From Symbiodinium natans (Eukaryota; Sar; Dinophyceae; Suessiales; Symbiodiniaceae), in assembly GCA_905221605.1 (NCBI GenBank), contig CAJNDS010000039.1:183540-247539 (forward strand): DNA of 64,000 nt, written 5' to 3'. The position numbers and the translations under genes are program-made. The notes below the pieces were generated by a model. That model was not told where the DNA came from. It worked only from the letters and a program-made list of their open reading frames with translations, and did no database searches. Of this stretch, positions 21,193 through 32,577 are shown in pieces (positions within the stretch are counted from its first letter, which is position 1; each line of letters starts with the position of its first letter).

Positions 21193-22625
21193 GCGCTTCG
21201 TTCCCTTGGCGCGCGAGCTGCGGGCTGAGGCTGGAGCTTGAGGAAACTCGACTCCGGTCCCTGGCAGAGGCACGCGGTGAGACGGAGCAGTCGTGTCGAC
21301 TTCGCGGCGGCGTATGTTCACTCCACTTTCTGCACCCACTGAGGCACAGGCCAAGCGGGCGGAAGAGTTAGAAGCACGAGAGGCGACAAGCAACCGATAG
21401 GAGCACAACCATCCCACATTGTCCCACATTGCCTCGCGTCTCACACGCAGCATGCGCAGCTGAACCAGCGGCTTGTGTCAAGGCAGCCTTGCAGGAAGCC
21501 GAAGCAGCTCTGGAAAGGCGCAGGTCCGAAGGAAAGGAGCCCGCAGAGGCACCGCATGGAGGGTTTGTAACGCACACACCAAGACGATGTGCTTCATTCT
21601 CCGCCATTTCATACGTTCGGGGCCCTGTAGATTCGAGCAGCAAGACAGCTATCGAAGTCGAAGAATTGGAGCGACTACAACGGTTGTTTGTCAAAGTAAT
21701 ATGATAAGATGACACGAAGTTGGGATGCACACCTGTGGCTGCAAGGGAGAAGTCCAAAGATTGAACTTGGGGCTGATACTGTTGCGCGTGAGCCAAGGCA
21801 TCGGCGCCAGCCGTGCGCATCCCTTTCGCCAGGGCCTGTCGTGGATTCGTCGCGGATGTGGGAGCAGAGTGCAGCCGGGCGGCTGGCTGCGGTTAGCCGT
21901 GTGCATCTTTGTGTGCCCACTGCAGGTGGCACCGAAGGAAGACATGCAAGACGCCTCGCCAACTTCCACAACTTTGGAGGCCATCCGAAGATGTCCCAAG
22001 TGAGCACAAGGGTTCTTCCATTGCAAGCCGTTGGAACAAGGCCATTTGGACAGCATGCACCGTAGAGTCGTAGAGATGTAAGCGCTTGCGTGCTGCCGGC
22101 TTGGGAGCCGGGCAGCCGGGCCGGCCCGACGCGGGGTGTTGCGTGCGGATTGCAAGGGAGGGGCTGCAAATTTCTTGGTTGGAGGGGAAGGTCTGCTTGG
22201 TTCTAGACGCCTCTCGGCCAAGGGCCGATGCGAATATAGGCAATATAGGCGAAGCCTACCACACCTGCGCTCTGCGACTTTGTCATACACGGGCACAGCA
22301 TGGCGCACAGCGTGGCGCACAGCGTGGCGCACGGCGCACAGCGTGCCGCACAGCGGCGCAGGCGGAGCGGGCAGAACTGCAGCGCCTTCGAGAAGAGGCA
22401 TCCGAGATGCAAACATGGGCACACGTGCGGATGAGTGTTTCTTTTGGTCTTACTGCACATGGTATCGTTAAACCGTGACTCTCAACTTCGAGGGGGGACC
22501 CTCTTTCGATTCTGCTCTCGGCTCTGGGCCATGGTTCAGGTGGAAGCTGCCGCCAAAGACCTGGAGCTGAGGCAAGAGGCCGCGAAGCGCCGGCCTTAGG
22601 GAGGGAAGCTCGGATCGCTGGCAGC
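21193..22625. repeat. segmental duplication, copy 1 (1.43 kb)
   Basis: Nearly identical to 23831-25167 in direct orientation, 2.64 kb apart. Differences are scattered substitutions and small indels, for example an 11-base GTGGCGCACAG unit present more often here (22305-22360). Confidence 0.97.
21205..22578 (+). CDS. coiled-coil gene, short exons (copy 1)
   Basis: A chain of very short helical exons joins in frame. LEETRLRSLAE ends at 21269; AQAKRAEELEARE is 21344-21382; AALQEAEAALERRRSEGKEP ends AE at 21548 after starting at 21483; AERAELQRLREE is 22372 to about 22397; VEAAAKDLELRQE is 22540-22578. Exon after exon ends with codon GAG, the intron starts GC and ends AG, and the next exon starts G, phase 0 throughout. 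The first intron (21270-21343) carries GAGGCAC at both edges. A further helix (EVEELERLQRL, about 21655) lies between with unclear edges. The product is a continuous alpha-helical coil of unknown partner. Confidence 0.55.
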
Positions 22626-22629
22626 TTGC

Positions 22630-23830
22630 AGAGGGCGACTCTCCAGCAGCATGATAGCATCCACGCCAGGCAGGCATTCTGCCAAGCCTTTCTTTTCCTC
22701 CTCGACTCCCATTTATGTCAACTTTTTGGCTGAAGGATCCTTGATAAGCTTGACTGCTCCCTTTTGAGAAACACTTGTTGCGGTTATGAAGATTGCGTCA
22801 TATTGGGTCCAATGGGGGCTTCAAGGCTTGCAGAAGATGTTGCAAGCCCAGCCCCAGAAAATGAAGCCGACCGCAGGCGATTGCGCCCATGCGTGGCGCA
22901 CTTCTCGATTTGACATGTCCTTGCGAATTCTTGCTTCCAAAGGGCCCTTGAAATGTCACGCAAACTGGGAGGGATTTTGCGATGCCCTGACTGCTTGCTT
23001 TGAAGGTGTGCCCGACCTCTTCGATTTTCATTTCCCATAGTATTCGTCCTCGCTAGTCAGCACGATAGTCAAGTACCATGATGATCCACGCAGCTCAATG
23101 TTGAAGAAGGCGGCGCTGATGTCGCGGGCTGTCGTTATCCAAGTGGGATGAACGGCAGTTTCCCTCGCCATCGCGCTCCCGAGACGCATGTCCAAGTTCT
23201 GCAAGCTGAAAGCCTCGATGTCATGACTTTCACCCTGAAGTTTCCACAAACCACGGTTCCAACCTTAGGTTTATGTGTCGGCTTTCCTGTATGGAAGAAT
23301 TCAAAGCGTGCACCAGCTGCATCGGCAGAGCATTCGGAAGTCCAACAGATAAGCCCAGTCCCAGATTCTGGAGGTGTTCCTTTCGAACTTCATCCCAGGC
23401 CTTTTGACGAATCGTTTGCAGCCAATAACATCCAGTCATCTTGCTGCACCCCGACAAAAACGGCATTTTTGTTCAGCAGCCGCTGGGAAAGTTGACAATT
23501 CTTGTGCAAGTTGCTCTTCTTCCATCATCTCCACGCCATCCGCTTGGCCGCCACCAGGTCTGTCCTGAAGGTGTTTCCTGTTCTTTGTGCCACAACGTTC
23601 TGTTGTGTGGTCGTCTTGTGGGCTCTTCTGGCGTCCTTCGCCACCCTGGTCGGGGACTGATCAAAACTCTGCTTCGGATTTTCGACCTTCCCGGATTCCC
23701 CTCTCCGAGTTACAAAGAAAGCACATTTCGCCTGACCGAAAAGGGCACACACCTGAAACGTTCCGCATGACAGCATTTGCGGTGGCTAGGGATCTTTTCG
23801 ATGAAGAAGCTCGGAGAGAAGGTTCTTTTT
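22630..23830. other. spacer between the two duplicated segments
   Basis: A 1.2 kb spacer. Open frames at 22786-23040 and 23148-23495 on + lack motifs, though MKIASYWVQWGLQGLQKMLQ could be an exon. Confidence 0.35.
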
Positions 23831-25167
23831 GCGCTTCGTTCCCTTGGCGCGCGAGCTGCGGGCTGAGGCTGGAGCTTGAGGAAACTCGACTCCGGTCCCT
23901 GGCAGAGGCACGCGGTGAGACGGAGCAGTCGTGTAGACTTCGCGGCGGCGTATGTTCACTCCACTTTCTGCACCCACTGAGGCACAGGCCAAGCGGGCGG
24001 AAGAGTTAGAAGCACGAGAGGCGACAAGCAACCGATAGGAACACAACCATCCCACATTGTCCCACATTGCCTCGCGTCTCACACGCAGCATGCGCAGCTG
24101 AACCAGCGGCTTGTGTCAAGGCAGCCTTGCAGGAAGCCGAAGCAGCTCTGGAAAGGCGCAGGTCCGAAGGAAAGGAGCCCGCAGAGGCACCGCATGGAGG
24201 GTTTGTGTCGCACACACCAAGACGATGTGCTTCATTCTCCGCTATTCCATACGTTCGGGGCCCTGTAGATTCCAGCAGCAAGACAGCTATCGAAGTCGAA
24301 GAATTGGAGCGACTACAGCGGTTGTTTGTCAAATGTAATATGATAAGATGACACGAAGCTGGGATGCACACCTGTGGCTGCAATGGAGAAGTCATGAGAA
24401 GTCCAAGGATTGAACTTGGGCCTGTTGCGCGTGAGCCAAGGCATCGGCGCCAGCCGTGCGCATCCCTTTCGCCAGGGCCTGTCGCGGATTCGTCGTGGAT
24501 GTGGGAGCCGTGTACATCTTTGTGTGCCCACTGCAGGTGGCACCGAAGGAAGACATGCAAGACGCCTCGCCAACTTCCACAACTTTGGAGGCCATCCGAA
24601 GATGTCCCAAGGGTTCTTCATGGTTCTTCCATTGCGAGCCGTTGGAACAAGGCCATTTGCACAGCAAGCATGTACCGTGGAGATGTAAGCGCCCCGGGCA
24701 GCCGGGCCGGCCCGACGCGGGGTGTCGCGTGCGGATTGCGAGGGAGGGGCTGCAATTGTTTTGGTTGGAGTGGGAAGGTCTGCTTGGTTCTAGACGAAGT
24801 TCTAGACGCCTCTCGGCCAAGGGCCGCTGCGAATATAGGCGAAGCCTATCACACCGGCACTCTGCGAGCGTGGCACACAGCGTGGCGCACAGCAGCGGCG
24901 CAGGCGGAGCGGGCAGAACTGCAGCGCCTTCGAGAAGGGGCATCCGAGATGCAAACATGGGCACACGTGCGGATGAGTGTTTCTTTTGGTCTTACTGCAC
25001 ATGGTATCGTTAAACCGTGACTCTCAACTTCGAGGGGGGACCCTCTTTCGATTCTGCTCTCGGCTCTGGGCCATGGTTCAGGTGGAAGCTGCCGCCAAAG
25101 ACCTGGAGCTGAGGCAAGAGGCCGCGAAGCGCCGGCCTTAGGGAGGAAAGCTCGGATCGCTGGCAGC
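23831..25167. repeat. segmental duplication, copy 2 (1.34 kb)
   Basis: Second copy of 21193-22625. It lacks about 100 bases in total, including contraction of the GTGGCGCACAG run and loss of a short piece near 24505. The first bases after the left break differ completely from copy 1, giving a sharp boundary at 23831. Confidence 0.97.
23843..25120 (+). CDS. coiled-coil exons (copy 2)
   Basis: All helical exons of copy 1 are present with open frames: LEETRLRSLAE, AQAKRAEELEARE, AALQEAEAALERRRSEGKEP, AERAELQRLRE (here followed by G instead of E) and VEAAAKDLELRQE (25082-25120). The GC donors and AG acceptors are also kept. The two copies could be successive parts of one elongated coiled-coil protein or two genes. 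No inactivating change was seen in the exons checked. Confidence 0.5.
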
Positions 25168-25226
25168 CGGCAGAGCAACCTCCCACCCCGCACCCCCCCT
25201 CCCCCCTTCCCAAGGAGAGCAGCAGA

Positions 25227-25346
25227 AGAGTCGACCACTCGGGCCATTCCGTGGCTGCAAGCTTCCGCGCTGTCTCACGCCTGCTCAGGCGTGAGCTGCA
25301 GTTCTTGGAAGAGGAGTCGGCGCAAGGGCCTTGGTTGAATGCCTAG
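25227..25346 (+). CDS. probable terminal exon of the coiled-coil gene
   Basis: The + frame reads RVDHSGHSVAASFRAVSRLL then RRELQFLEEESAQGPWLNA and ends TAG. The helix RELQFLEEE fits the coil character upstream. It follows copy 2 by 60 bases. Confidence 0.4.
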   Translation, partial: RVDHSGHSVAASFRAVSRLLRRELQFLEEESAQGPWLNA

Positions 25347-25821
25347 ATAAATCCTCTGAGATGTTCTCCATAAGTTTCTTTGCTGGCTAAAACGGCTGTC
25401 GACTTGCGCCACGGTTTTTTGTCGCTACTACGCGCTGATCGTGGTCCGACACATCTGTCTGGGAACTCTGGGTATGCTCCTCTATGCACCACACGAGTCA
25501 ACGACTGCATGTCTGATCAGGCAAATGAAGCTGGCATCCTCGCCGGGGCCCTCTACTGCACTGCGAAGTTCATTGCATTGTGGTAGTGCCCGAGGTTGAA
25601 GGAGGAGGAGGCGCGCTTGCGCATGCAGCGCCGAAGCTTAGGAATGCTCCAGCAGGCAGGGCTTTAGCGGTTGTTGTTTCAAAGTTTGACAGACAGGAAC
25701 ACAAAAAGACACCAAAAGACACAAGTGCAATGGAGTGGCACGCAGGCGATCCTAAAGGGAGCGGCCGACGTGCATTCGAGTAGCGGCTACGTGGAGCAAG
25801 CGCCTCAGGGCCTTAGAGTGG

Positions 25822-25924
25822 GGCCTTTGCAAGTTACTCCGAAAAGTGCCGTACGTTCCATAGTTCATATTCAGAATATGAAATTATGGAACGTACGGCA
25901 CTCTCGTAGTAACTTGCAAAGGCC
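25822..25924. repeat. 103 bp near-perfect inverted repeat
   Basis: Two 51-base arms around a single A. The arms start GGCCTTTGCAAGTTACT and share GTGCCGTACGTTCCAT; they differ by two subst-like changes and two single-base indels. It could be a non-autonomous hairpin element or encode a foldback RNA. No clear target-site duplication is visible. Confidence 0.97.
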
Positions 25925-26132
25925 GCACAATTCTTACGTCGCACATCCTCTAAGTCTGAAGTGGCGAAACATCATTGGCAAACATCGTGCCAAGCCAAAC
26001 AGCCGGTGCGACCTGCAGACGTGTGCAAAATGGTGCTTTTGTGCTCCCCAACATGGAGAAACATGTTCTCAGACAATCTAGAATGTACTTAAACTGGAAC
26101 ATGTCATCCAGCTAGACAAGCATTACTTTGCT

Positions 26133-26144
26133 CCATTTTGGCTC
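26133..26144 (+). other. 12-base match to dinoflagellate spliced leader
   Basis: CCATTTTGGCTC equals an internal 12 bases of the conserved 22-nt dinoflagellate spliced leader as I know it; the flanks do not match. It may be a decayed relic of a retro-inserted trans-spliced mRNA or chance. Confidence 0.25.
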
Positions 26145-26626
26145 CTGGCTCCCAGCCAAGGCATACGATGAACGATGATACAGAACAAGCGGATGCTCAA
26201 GGCGTTCTGCAGGCTTGGTTGATGACTCTTCAAGACACTGAAACATGAGCATGCGGAGCATGCGGAACACTCGGCACAGGCAGGACATCCAAGAGGCCAG
26301 CCGCTTGCATCCGGTTACCATTTTAATGAGAGGTGTGACCTTCTGATTCCATGACGACTCTGGGTTTGGGTTGAATGCTTTTTCCGAACATAATCGGCAA
26401 AGCCGCGGATGCGAGCGACCCGAGCGAGCCACAGATTCAACTTGCTGCAACCTTGGGTGTTTGGCTGCACTTAAGCCACGTCTTTGTGGGCATTCCGCTC
26501 GATGCCCGTGTGAGGATGTCTCCTCCAGTTATGGCTTACGTGACGAAACCCTGAACCCCAAAAGGAGGTGTTGGATGGGAAGCCCAACCAACACCCGAAA
26601 ATCGGTAATCCCAAGGTGGGAGATGT

Positions 26627-29600
26627 TCTCGTGGGTTCACATGGCAAGGCCCCAGCCTGTATGTCACACCCTGTGTTTTCTCGTGGGTTCACATGGCAAG
26701 GCCCCAGCCTGTATGTCACGCCCTGTGTTTTCTCGTGGGTTCACATGGCAAGCCCACAGCCTGTTTGTCACGCCCTGTGTTTTCACAGCCTGTATGTCAC
26801 GCCCTGTGTTTTCTCGTGGGTTCACATGGCAAGGCCCCAGCCTGTATGTCACGCCCTGTGGCCCTGTGTTTTCTCGTGGGTTCACATGGCAAGCCCACAG
26901 CCTGTATGTCACGCCCTGTGTTTTCTCGTGGGTTCAGATGGCAAGGCCCCAGCCTGTATGTCACGCCCTGTGGCTGTGTTTTCTCGTGAGTTCACATGGC
27001 AAGGCCCCAGCCTGTATGTGACGCCCTGTGTTTTCTCGTGGGTTCACATGGCAAGGCCCCAGCCTGTATACGCCCTGTGGCCCTGTGTCTTCTCGTGGGT
27101 TCACATGGCAAGGCCCCAGCCTGTATGTCACGCCCTGTGGCCCTGTGTCTTCTCGTGAGTTCACATGGCAAGGCCCCCAGCCTGTATGTCACGCCCTGTG
27201 GCCCTGTGCTATATCTCGTGAGTTCACATGGCAAGGCCCCAGCCTGTACGTCACGCCCTGTGTTTTCTCGTTTTCACATGGCAAGCCCCCAGCCCTGTGG
27301 CCCTGTGTTTCTCGTGAGTTCACATGGCAAGGCCCCAGCCTGTATGTCACGCCCTAAGTTTTCTCGTGAGTTCACACGTGAGTTCACATGGCAAGGCCCC
27401 AGCCTGTATGTCACGCCCTGTGTTTTCTCGTGGGTTCACATGGCAAGGCCCCAGCCTGTGGGTCACGCCCTGTGGCCCTGTGTTTTCTCGTGAGTTCACA
27501 TGGCAAGGCCCCAGCCTGTATGTCACACCCTGTGTTTTCTCGTGGGTTCACATGGCAAGGCCCCAGCCTGTATGTCACGCCCTGTGTTTTCTCGTGGGTT
27601 CACATGGCAAGGCCCCAGCCTGTATGTCACGCCCTGTGTTTTCTCGTGGGTTCACATGGCAAGGCCCCAGCCTGTATGTCACGCCCTGTGGCCCTGTGTT
27701 TTCTCGTGGGTTCACATGGCAAGGCCCCAGCCTGTACGTCACGCCCAGTGGCCCTGTGTTTTCTCGTGAGTTCACATGGCAAGGCCCCAGCCTGTATGTC
27801 ACGCCCTGTGTTTTTTCGTGGGTTTACATGGCAAGGCCCCAGCCTGTATGTCACGCCCTGTGGCCCTGTGTTTTCCCGTGAGTCCACATGGCAAGGCCCC
27901 AGCCTGTATGTCATGCCCTGTGTTTCTCGCGGGTTCACATGGCAAGACCCCGCCTGCATGTCACGCCCTGTGGCCCTGTGTTTTCTCGTGAGTTCACATG
28001 GCAAGGCCCCAGCCTGTATGTCACGCCCTGTGTTTTCTCGTGAGTTTACATGGCAAGGCCCCAGCCTGTATGTCACGCCCTGTGTTTTCTCGTGGGTTCA
28101 CATGGCAAGGCCCCAGCCTGTATGTCACCCCCTGTGTTTTCTCGTGGGTTCACATGGCAAGGCCCCAGCCTGTATGTCACGCCCTGTGGCCCTGTGTTTC
28201 TCGGTATGTCGCGCCCTGCGTTTTCTCGTGAGTTCACATGGCAAGGCCCTAGCCTGTGTGTCACGCCCTGTGGCCCTGTGTTTTCTCGTGAGTTCACATG
28301 GCAAGGCCCCAGCCTGTATGTCACGCCCTAAGTTTTCTCGTGGGTTCACATGGCAAGGCACCAGCCTGTATGTCACGCCCTGTGTTTTCTCGTGAGTTCA
28401 CATGCAAGGCCCCAGCCTGTATGGCCCTGTGTTTTCTCGTGGGTTCACATGGCAAGGCCCCAGCCTGTGGGTCACGCCCTGTGGCCCTGTGTTTTCTCGT
28501 GAGTTCACATGGCAAGGCCCCAGCCTGTATGTCACGCCCTGCGTTTTCTCGTGGGTCCACATGGCAAGGCCCCAGCCTGTATGTCACACCCTGTGGCCCT
28601 GCCCTGTGTTTTCTCGTGAGTTCACATGGCAAGGCCCCAGCCTGTATGTCACGCCCTGTGGCCCTGTGTATTCTCGTGGGATCACATGGCAAGGCCCCAG
28701 CCTGTATGTCACGCCCTGTGTTTTCTCGTGAGTTCACATGGCAAGGCCCCAGCCTGTATGTCACGCCCTGTGTTTTCTCGTGGGTTCACATGGCAAGGCC
28801 CCAACCTGTATGTCACGCCCTGTGTTTTCTCGTGGGTTCACATGGCAAGGCCCCAGCCTGTATGTCACTCCCTGTGTCTTCTCGTGGGTTCACATGGCAA
28901 GGCCCCAGCCTGTATGTCACGCCCTGTGTTTTCTCGTGGGTTCACATGGCAAGGCACCAGCCTGTATGTCACGCCCTGTGTTTTCTCGTGGGTTCACATG
29001 GCAAGGCCCCAGCCTGTATGTCACGCCCTGTGGCCCTGTGTTTCTCGGTATGTCGCGCCCTGCGTTTTCTCGTGAGTTCACATGGCAAGGACCTAGCCTG
29101 TGTGTCACGCCCTGTGGCCCTGTGTTTTCTCGTGAGTTCACATGGCAAGGCCCCAGCCTGTATGTCACGCCCTAAGTTTTCTCGTGAGTTCACACGTGAG
29201 TTCACATGGCAAGGCCCCAGCCTGTATGTCACGCCCTGTGGCCCTGTGTCTTCTCGTGAGTTCACATGGCCCAGCCTGTATGTCACGCCCTGTGTTTTCT
29301 CGTGGGTTCACATGGCAAGGCCCCAGCCTGTATGTCACGCCCTGTGGCCCTGTGTTTTCTCGTGAGTTCACATGGCAAGGCCCCAGCCTGTATGTCACGC
29401 CCTGTGTTTTCTCGTGGGTTCACATGGCAAGGCCCCAGCCTGTACGTCACGCCCAGTGGCCCTGTGTTTTCTCGTGAGTTCACATGGCAAGGCCCCAGCC
29501 TGTATGTCACGCCCTGTGTTTTTTCGTGGGTTTACATGGCAAGGCCCCAGCCTGTATGTCACGCCCTGTGGCCCTGTGTTTTCCCGTGAGTCCACATGGC

Positions 29601-31465
29601 AAGGCCCCAGCCTGTATGTCACGCCCTGTGTTTTCTCGCGGGTTCACATGGCAAGACCCCGCCTGCATGTCACGCCCTGTGGCCCTGTGTTTTCTCGTGA
29701 GTCCACATGTGTGTTTTCTCGTGAGTTTACATGGCAAGGCCCCAGCCTGTATGTCACGCCCTGTTTTCTCGTGGGTTCACATGGCAAGGCCCCAGCCTGT
29801 ATGTCACGCCCTGTGGCCCTGTGTTTTCTCGTGAGTTCACATGGCAAGGTCCAGCCCAGTGGCCCTGTGTTTTCTCGTGGGTTCACATGGCAAGGCCCCA
29901 GCCTGTATGTCACGCCCTGCCCAGCCTGTATGTCACGCTCTGTGTTTTCTCGTGGGTTCACATGGCAAGGCACCAGCCTGTATGTCACGCCCTGTGTTTT
30001 CTCGTGAGTTCACAGGCAAGGCCCCAGCCTGTATGGCCCTGTGTTTTCTCGTGAGTTCACATGGCAAGGCCCCAGCCTGTATGTCACGCCCTGCGTTTTC
30101 TCGTGGGTTCACATGGCAAGGCCCCAGCCTGTATGTCACGCCCTGTGGCCCTGTGTTTTCTCGTGAGTTCACATGGCATGGCCCCAGCCTGTATGTGACG
30201 CCCTGAGTTTTCTCGTGGGTTCACATGGCAAGGCCCCAACCTGTATGTCACGCCCTGTGTTTTCTCGTGGGTCCACACGGCAAGGCCCCAGCCTGTATGT
30301 CACTCCCTGTGTCTTCTCGTGGGTTCACATGGCAAGGCCCCAGCCTGTATGTCACGCCCTGTGTTTTCTCGTGGGTTCACATGGCAAGGCACCAGCCTGT
30401 ATGTCACGCCCTGTGTTTTCTCGTGGGTTCACATGGCAAGGCCCCAGCCTGTATGTCACGCCCTGTGGCCCTGTGTTTCTCGGTATGTCGCGCCCTGCGT
30501 TTTCTCATGAGTTCACATGGCAAGGCCCTAGCCTGTGTGTCACGCCCTGTGGCCCTGTGTTTTCTCGTGAGTTCACATGGCAAGGCCCCAGCCTGTATGT
30601 CACGCCCTAAGTTTTCTCGTGAGTTCACACGTGAGTTCACATGGCAAGGCCCCAGCCTGTATGTCACGCCCTGTGTTTTCTCGTGAGTTCACATGGCCCG
30701 GCCCCAGCCTGTATGTCACGCTCTGTGGCCCTGTGTTTTCTCGTGAGTTCACATGGCAAGGCCCCCCAGCCTGTATGTCATGCCCTGTGTTTTCTCGTGG
30801 GTTCACATGGCAAGGCCCCAGCCTGTATGTCACGCCCTGTGGCCCTGTGTTTTCTCGTGAGTTCACATGGCAAGGCCCCAGCCTGTATGTCACGCCCTGT
30901 CTTTTCTCGTGAGTTCACATGACCGGGCCCCAGCCTGTATGTCACGCCCTGTGGCCCTGTGTTTTTCTCGTGGGTTCACGTGGCAAGGCCCCAACCTGTA
31001 TGTCACGCCCTGTGTTTTCTCGTGGGTTCACATGGCAAGGCCCCAGCCATGTCACGCCCTGTGGCCCTGTGTTTTTCTCGTGGGTTCACATGGCAAGGCC
31101 CCAGCCTGTATGTCACGCCCTGTGGCCCTGTGTTTTCTCGTGAGTTCACATGGCAAGGCCCCAGCCTGTATGTCACGCCCTGTCTTTTCTCGTGAGTTCA
31201 CATGACCGGGCCCCAGCCTGTATGTCACGCCCTGTGGCCCTGTGTTTTTCTCGTGGGTTCACATGGCAAGGCCCCAACCTGTATGTCACGCCCTGTGTTT
31301 TCTCGTGGGTTCACATGGCAAGGCCCCAGCCTGTATGTCACGCCCTGTGGCCCTGTGTTTTTCTCGTGAGTTCACATGGCAAGGCCCCAGCCTGTATGTC
31401 ACGCCGTGTGTTTTCTCGTGATTTCACATGGAATTCACATGGCAAGGCCCCAGCCTGTATATCAC
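26627..31465. repeat. 4.8 kb minisatellite, 52 bp unit
   Basis: About 90 tandem copies of a 52-base unit beginning TTTTCTCGTGGGTTCACATG and ending TCACGCCCTGTG. A frequent variant has an extra GCCCTGTG (60 bases); others carry TGAGTT for GGGTT or short internal deletions. Higher-order structure is present: the rare string GGTATGTCGCGCCCTGCG occurs at about 28202, 29047 and 30482, and GACCGGGCCCCAGCC at 30921 and 31204. The unit is open on both strands over long distances (up to 335 codons), but the 52-base period rotates the frame; these ORFs are not proteins. Confidence 0.98.
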
Positions 31466-31502
31466 GCTGTTCTTCCAAACCGCTCCGCATCTAGGTTGTC
31501 AA

Positions 31503-31603
31503 CGCGGGGGGGGGGGGGGTTGGGTCCTGCTTTTGTCTCCAGTACGCAGCAGGCCTACAGCGCGCAATATCTCCGAAGGGATATTAAGGGGGGGGGGGGG
31601 GGC
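31503..31603. repeat. two poly-G runs
   Basis: Fourteen and fifteen G at 31506 and 31588, just after the minisatellite. Length accuracy may be poor in the assembly. Confidence 0.9.
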
Positions 31604-31659
31604 GTTGGGACATACTTAAGAAAGTCTTAAGTTTAAGTGGCTGTGCAAACGAAAGAGGT

Positions 31660-32570
31660 CCTAACGTCGCTTGTGTTGGCGTGAAAACTTGCACGGACAT
31701 TTTCCCATGCTCTTGGACTCTTGGGGTTCTCAAGGAGACGCTGCCACGGAGCACGAATGTGCTGACCAAAAAGAAGACGATGAGGACTCCGAATATGGAC
31801 TGTACTCGGTTCGAACCACCACTCTCGCCTTTTTGTTCCTGGCAACAAGAAAAACAAGGGGCAAGTTCTCACGGACGGCAGGTCTGGGACTTGGATTGGA
31901 GCGCTGTCCGGTCGCATGCTCAAAGAAGAGCAGAGGTGTCCTCTTTCGATGCTTTGGGAGGGAGGTGTGTGTGTGTGTGGTGTGGTAGTTTCGGACAGCA
32001 GATCCTCTTCAGTTGCCTTCTCGAGGCCTGAGGACGACGGCAAGCGTGAAGAGTCTTGAGCAGACTTCAGGGATCACGGCGCGCAAGAAGCGCGGCCCAT
32101 TTTTTCACGAGTGCCACAAAAGAAACGCCGATCCATTGCTGTTCCGGTGTGCTCCTACGGCCGATTATGATTTGGCATGCTGGAAAGCCTTCAGCCCTGT
32201 CAGGGCAGCTCACAGAGGCTCAGGTAACCTCATCCATCACACCCCTCCACAAATACAGCTTGTCAGCATGCGAAGACAGACCTCCTAAAGAACACATTTT
32301 GTCTAGCTTCACGCAGTAGCAAGTTTCCTTGTAAACCAAGCGTGCCACGCCACACCACCTTGGACGTACATTGCATTCCGCATAGTGGTGCATCCCCATA
32401 GCCCTCGTCCTTGGCCCCCATAGCAATACCCATGGCCGAGATCGTCAGCACGTGCAAGCCGGCATAGCACCCGGTCCCCCTGTGCGATGTCCGCGCTGCC
32501 GAGGCTCCAAGGGGCCCAGACACACAAGACACAGATTGTACAGAGCATCTGTCGGGAGGATGAGTCCTGG
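31660..32570. other. possible upstream exons, not resolved
   Basis: The + frame 31671-31988 contains EHECADQKEDDEDSEYGLYS, and 32040-32230 reads TARKKRGPFFHECHKRNADP. Either could be 5' exons of the dehydrogenase kinase gene (leader peptide) or an independent gene. Splice pairs were not found. Confidence 0.3.
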
Positions 32571-32577
32571 CTGTCAG

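Larger units (their letters stand above)
25350..26620. other. no supported gene; holds palindrome
   Basis: No convincing exon. Contains the 103 bp palindrome at 25822-25924 and a 12-base match to the dinoflagellate spliced leader at 26133. The minus open frame 26112-26450 has no motif. Confidence 0.45.

Noticed and set aside
26627-31465. CRISPR-like array
   Set aside because: Units abut without unique spacers and the host signals are eukaryotic.
26371-31494. Many long open frames on both strands, up to 335 codons
   Set aside because: They are produced by the 52/60-base minisatellite; the same peptide repeats appear in all frames and the period rotates the frame.
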